Part shown: positions 63,001 through 64,000 of the stretch, in pieces
Numbering within the stretch: the stretch's first letter is position 1
Layout: each line of letters starts with the position of its first letter
NCBI RefSeq assembly: GCF_003966915.1
Contig: NZ_AP018150.1
Span: forward strand, 2,170,001 to 2,234,000
Length of the DNA stretch: 64,000 nt
Origin: Mycoavidus cysteinexigens
GTDB taxonomy: Bacteria > Pseudomonadota > Gammaproteobacteria > Burkholderiales > Burkholderiaceae
Direction of reading: 5' to 3'
The notes under the pieces: generated by a model
Told to the model about the DNA's origin: nothing
The model's input: only the letters and a program-made list of their open reading frames with translations
Databases searched by the model: none
Program-made: the position numbers and the translations under genes

Positions 63001-63841
63001 TCTGCCCCCGTTTCTGAAACTGGCTACGATAGTTTCCTCCGAGATACTCTGGGCGTGAACTAATAATGACTTGAGCATTCTTCCAGTGATCAAGCTTGTT
63101 CTGCGTATAAAATGCTTGCGTGCGATCTTTTATTTCATCAAAACCGTCTAAAATAAAAACCAGACGTTTTTCTTTTCGAAGCTCAGTAATCGCTTCTGGC
63201 AAAAACTTTTGTTCCAGCAAATAGCTCTCTATTAAATCCTCACTAGAAGGCGTATGTTCAGCAAGCGCAATAAAAATCGGAATAGGAGCCGTAGAGGATT
63301 GTTGATGTTCCTCCCAGAGTATGCGCGTTAAATGTCTATTAAAGGTCGATTTACCTGAACCCGCCTCGCCAAGCAACAAAAGCACTTTTTTACTAGACGA
63401 TAAAAACTCGCGGACTTTGTCAATGAGCGTAAAGGCAATTTTGCTATCCGCCCTTTCTTGTCCTTCAGAAGGAATATACAGAGCAAGGCCGTCTCTTATT
63501 TCATCGACCTCTTCGAGCACGTTGAGGTAGGCGGTTCTAAGCTCTTCAATCTGTGTACCTAATTGAGCCAAAGGCTTGTAACGCGTAGTTTCTGCATGGG
63601 CGTTTAGCCTTTCAAATATCAACCTGGTGTTTGAATTCGAATCCGTTAAGAAAAAGTTTGTTGTGACTGTATGGCTCTCTCCATAGAGTTGATTGCTCAC
63701 CACACAGCTTTCGCTAACTTGTACAACGCTCTGCCCCTCTCCGCTCGCTTGCTCATGAATTGCTTCAACCTGTGTCAGCAGATTGGAGCGAGTTGAAGCA
63801 TTGGAGATAGGGGGAACGTTTGAACCTGAAATTGGCAACAT
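60062..63841 (-). CDS. NACHT-pentapeptide-WD40 receptor, 1259 aa
   Basis: Motif at 39-64: VVQVSESCVVSNQLYGESHT + VTTNFF, the most divergent version. NACHT: Walker A LLLGEAGSGKSTFN (~155), Walker B LVFILDGFDEIKD (~226), YRFIHKSIQDYCVARAIC. Pentapeptide units ~551-607 (GADLSYGVF, GSDLSGVNF, ANLSGAQM). 14 WD40 blades; the twelve 42-residue units are the most homogeneous of the window (GHTNSVWSVAYSPHGTQLAS), again varying after GHT and after ASGS. Tail GLSEVNHKVLKQRGA. ATG 63841 with AGAGGAG ~9 bases upstream. A 575-codon open frame exists on the opposite strand across the repeats (60320-62047) but is an artefact of the repeats. Confidence 0.92.
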   Translation of the reverse strand: MLPISGSNVPPISNASTRSNLLTQVEAIHEQASGEGQSVVQVSESCVVSNQLYGESHTVTTNFFLTDSNSNTRLIFERLNAHAETTRYKPLAQLGTQIEELRTAYLNVLEEVDEIRDGLALYIPSEGQERADSKIAFTLIDKVREFLSSSKKVLLLLGEAGSGKSTFNRHLTRILWEEHQQSSTAPIPIFIALAEHTPSSEDLIESYLLEQKFLPEAITELRKEKRLVFILDGFDEIKDRTQAFYTQNKLDHWKNAQVIISSRPEYLGGNYRSQFQKRGQTSTLQEYWLSTISDDWIAAYIQKYIQHTQRTEWSLKRYQGALNNLPTLKEAIRRPFLLRMALDLLPDLAKNKSALLTRIALYDAFISRWWNRSEERLQHIKLTAEEKDARNKLGQHLATEGLKASQEMAIALTQNGLVQASYDLEKNEVVPEVWRTYLNKKDTEKRLLLFNAPLIHRGQHYRFIHKSIQDYCVARAICSPQFSDAQPCVDAVLNQFLLVDEALILDFLVERVNQHPVFKAHLHAWIEASKDPDAVVTVGAANAMTILVRAGVGFNGADLNRIRIPGADLSYGVFDSAQLKGSDLSGVNFRQVWLYQANLSGAQMVGVQFGEWPTLKEKSSVYSCVYSPDGKACAMVFGDGKVCVYDTSSWAKIHTLRGHTNSVWSVAYSPHGTQLASGSFDNTVRLWDVQSGESVRTLRGHTNFVSSVAYSPSGTQLASGSLDNTVRLWDVQSGESVRTLRGHTNSVWSVAYSPHGTQLASGSDDKTVRLWDVQSGESVRTLLGHTNSVWSVAYSPHGTQLASGSNDKTVRLWDMQSGESVRTLRGHTDSVWSVAYSPSGTQLASGSRDHTVRLWDVQRGESVRTLRGHTNSVWSVAYSPHGTQLASGSDDGTVRLWDVQRGESGPTLRGHTGGVRSVAYLPHGTQLASGSYDKTVRLWDVQSGESVRTLCGHTGYVYSVAYSPHGTQLASGSNDKTVRLWDVQSGESVRTLRGHTSAVNSVAYSPHGTQLASGSNDNTVRLWDVQRGESGPRLRGHTGGVRSVAYSPSGTQLASGSDDKTVRLWDVQSGESGPTLRGHASSVLSVAYSPSGTQLASGSGDCMIRLWDAESGAPGGLTLRGHTDGVCSVAYSPSGTQLASGSDDKTVRLWNVSSGQCLRKVEGFRGAVESVAWQGLPEVEYLLAGGRDKLVRKWEVKKDGGGYKLKLRWMSVHEELTLTDMLIEGVIGLSEVNHKVLKQRGARFSENSVLNFLYKNMKA

Positions 63842-64000
63842 TGCTGGCTACTCCTCTTGTATCATTATTTCCGTGGTGGTTAGCTCCCATCACACGAAGT
63901 GAAGAGAGTTTGTTACTCCTCTTAAGGCATAGACCTTGTTATAAAGATCAAACCCTTCACTTCACTTCTCACCAACATAAAACTGAACGGTAGCCAAGGG

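Overview
The window looks like part of the repeat-rich accessory genome of a Burkholderiales-type bacterium, most plausibly a fungal endosymbiont of the Mycoavidus/Glomeribacter kind. The basis is a P2-like phage lysis cassette, a hemerythrin/membrane-protein pair of Burkholderia style, very dense and decaying insertion sequences, and large NACHT-WD40 proteins whose domain order recalls proteins of Mortierellomycete fungi. The taxon is an inference; no rRNA or core marker is present.

Layout. 1-2.5 kb: transposase remnants, a small hypothetical gene and a group II intron without a reverse transcriptase. 2.6-4 kb: an Rpn-family nuclease gene and an HU gene. 4-20 kb: three very large NACHT genes on the minus strand (one NACHT-HEAT, two NACHT-WD40), with a 3' tRNA fragment plus broken integrase between the second and third. 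20-23 kb: an ISKra4 remnant cut by a complete IS3/IS150-type element. 22.9-25 kb: end of a prophage (tail-fibre tip, tail-fibre assembly protein, endolysin, P2 gpY-like holin, i-spanin with embedded o-spanin). 25-32.5 kb: a three-gene minus-strand cluster of a two-motif adaptor, an 849-residue helical-repeat protein and a NACHT-WD40 receptor. 33-36 kb: IS110 fragment and IS21. 36-41 kb: a second NACHT-HEAT gene on the plus strand. 41-42.5 kb: IS110. 42.7-47.6 kb: a NACHT-WD40 gene and the C-terminal stump of another. 47.7-50.5 kb: IS110 tail, a 22-copy 9-bp tandem repeat, a membrane protein and a hemerythrin protein. 50.7-55.6 kb: nested IS3/IS110 followed by a truncated IS21. 55.8-63.8 kb: two more NACHT-WD40 genes.

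How it may work together. Eight full-length NACHT genes fill about 53% of the window. Seven carry, just upstream of the NACHT module, one short Gly/Asn-rich beta-type motif. The adaptor and the helical-repeat protein, encoded next to one receptor, each carry two copies of a related motif at or near their C-termini. One copy in the receptor and two in the partner is the layout of fungal NWD2/HET-S amyloid signalling. I therefore propose (inference) a bacterial NLR network in which ligand binding by WD40 or HEAT sensors oligomerises NACHT and templates amyloid-like assembly of adaptor or effector proteins. All six WD40 sensors have the same blade count (14, i.e. 2 x 7). In three of them the 42-residue repeats are nearly identical except at a few positions, the pattern known from fungal HET-D/E receptors. 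Both HEAT sensors have 16 repeats. The N-termini, NACHT modules and sensors have been reshuffled between paralogues, and several copies lie next to intact or decayed phage spanin genes.
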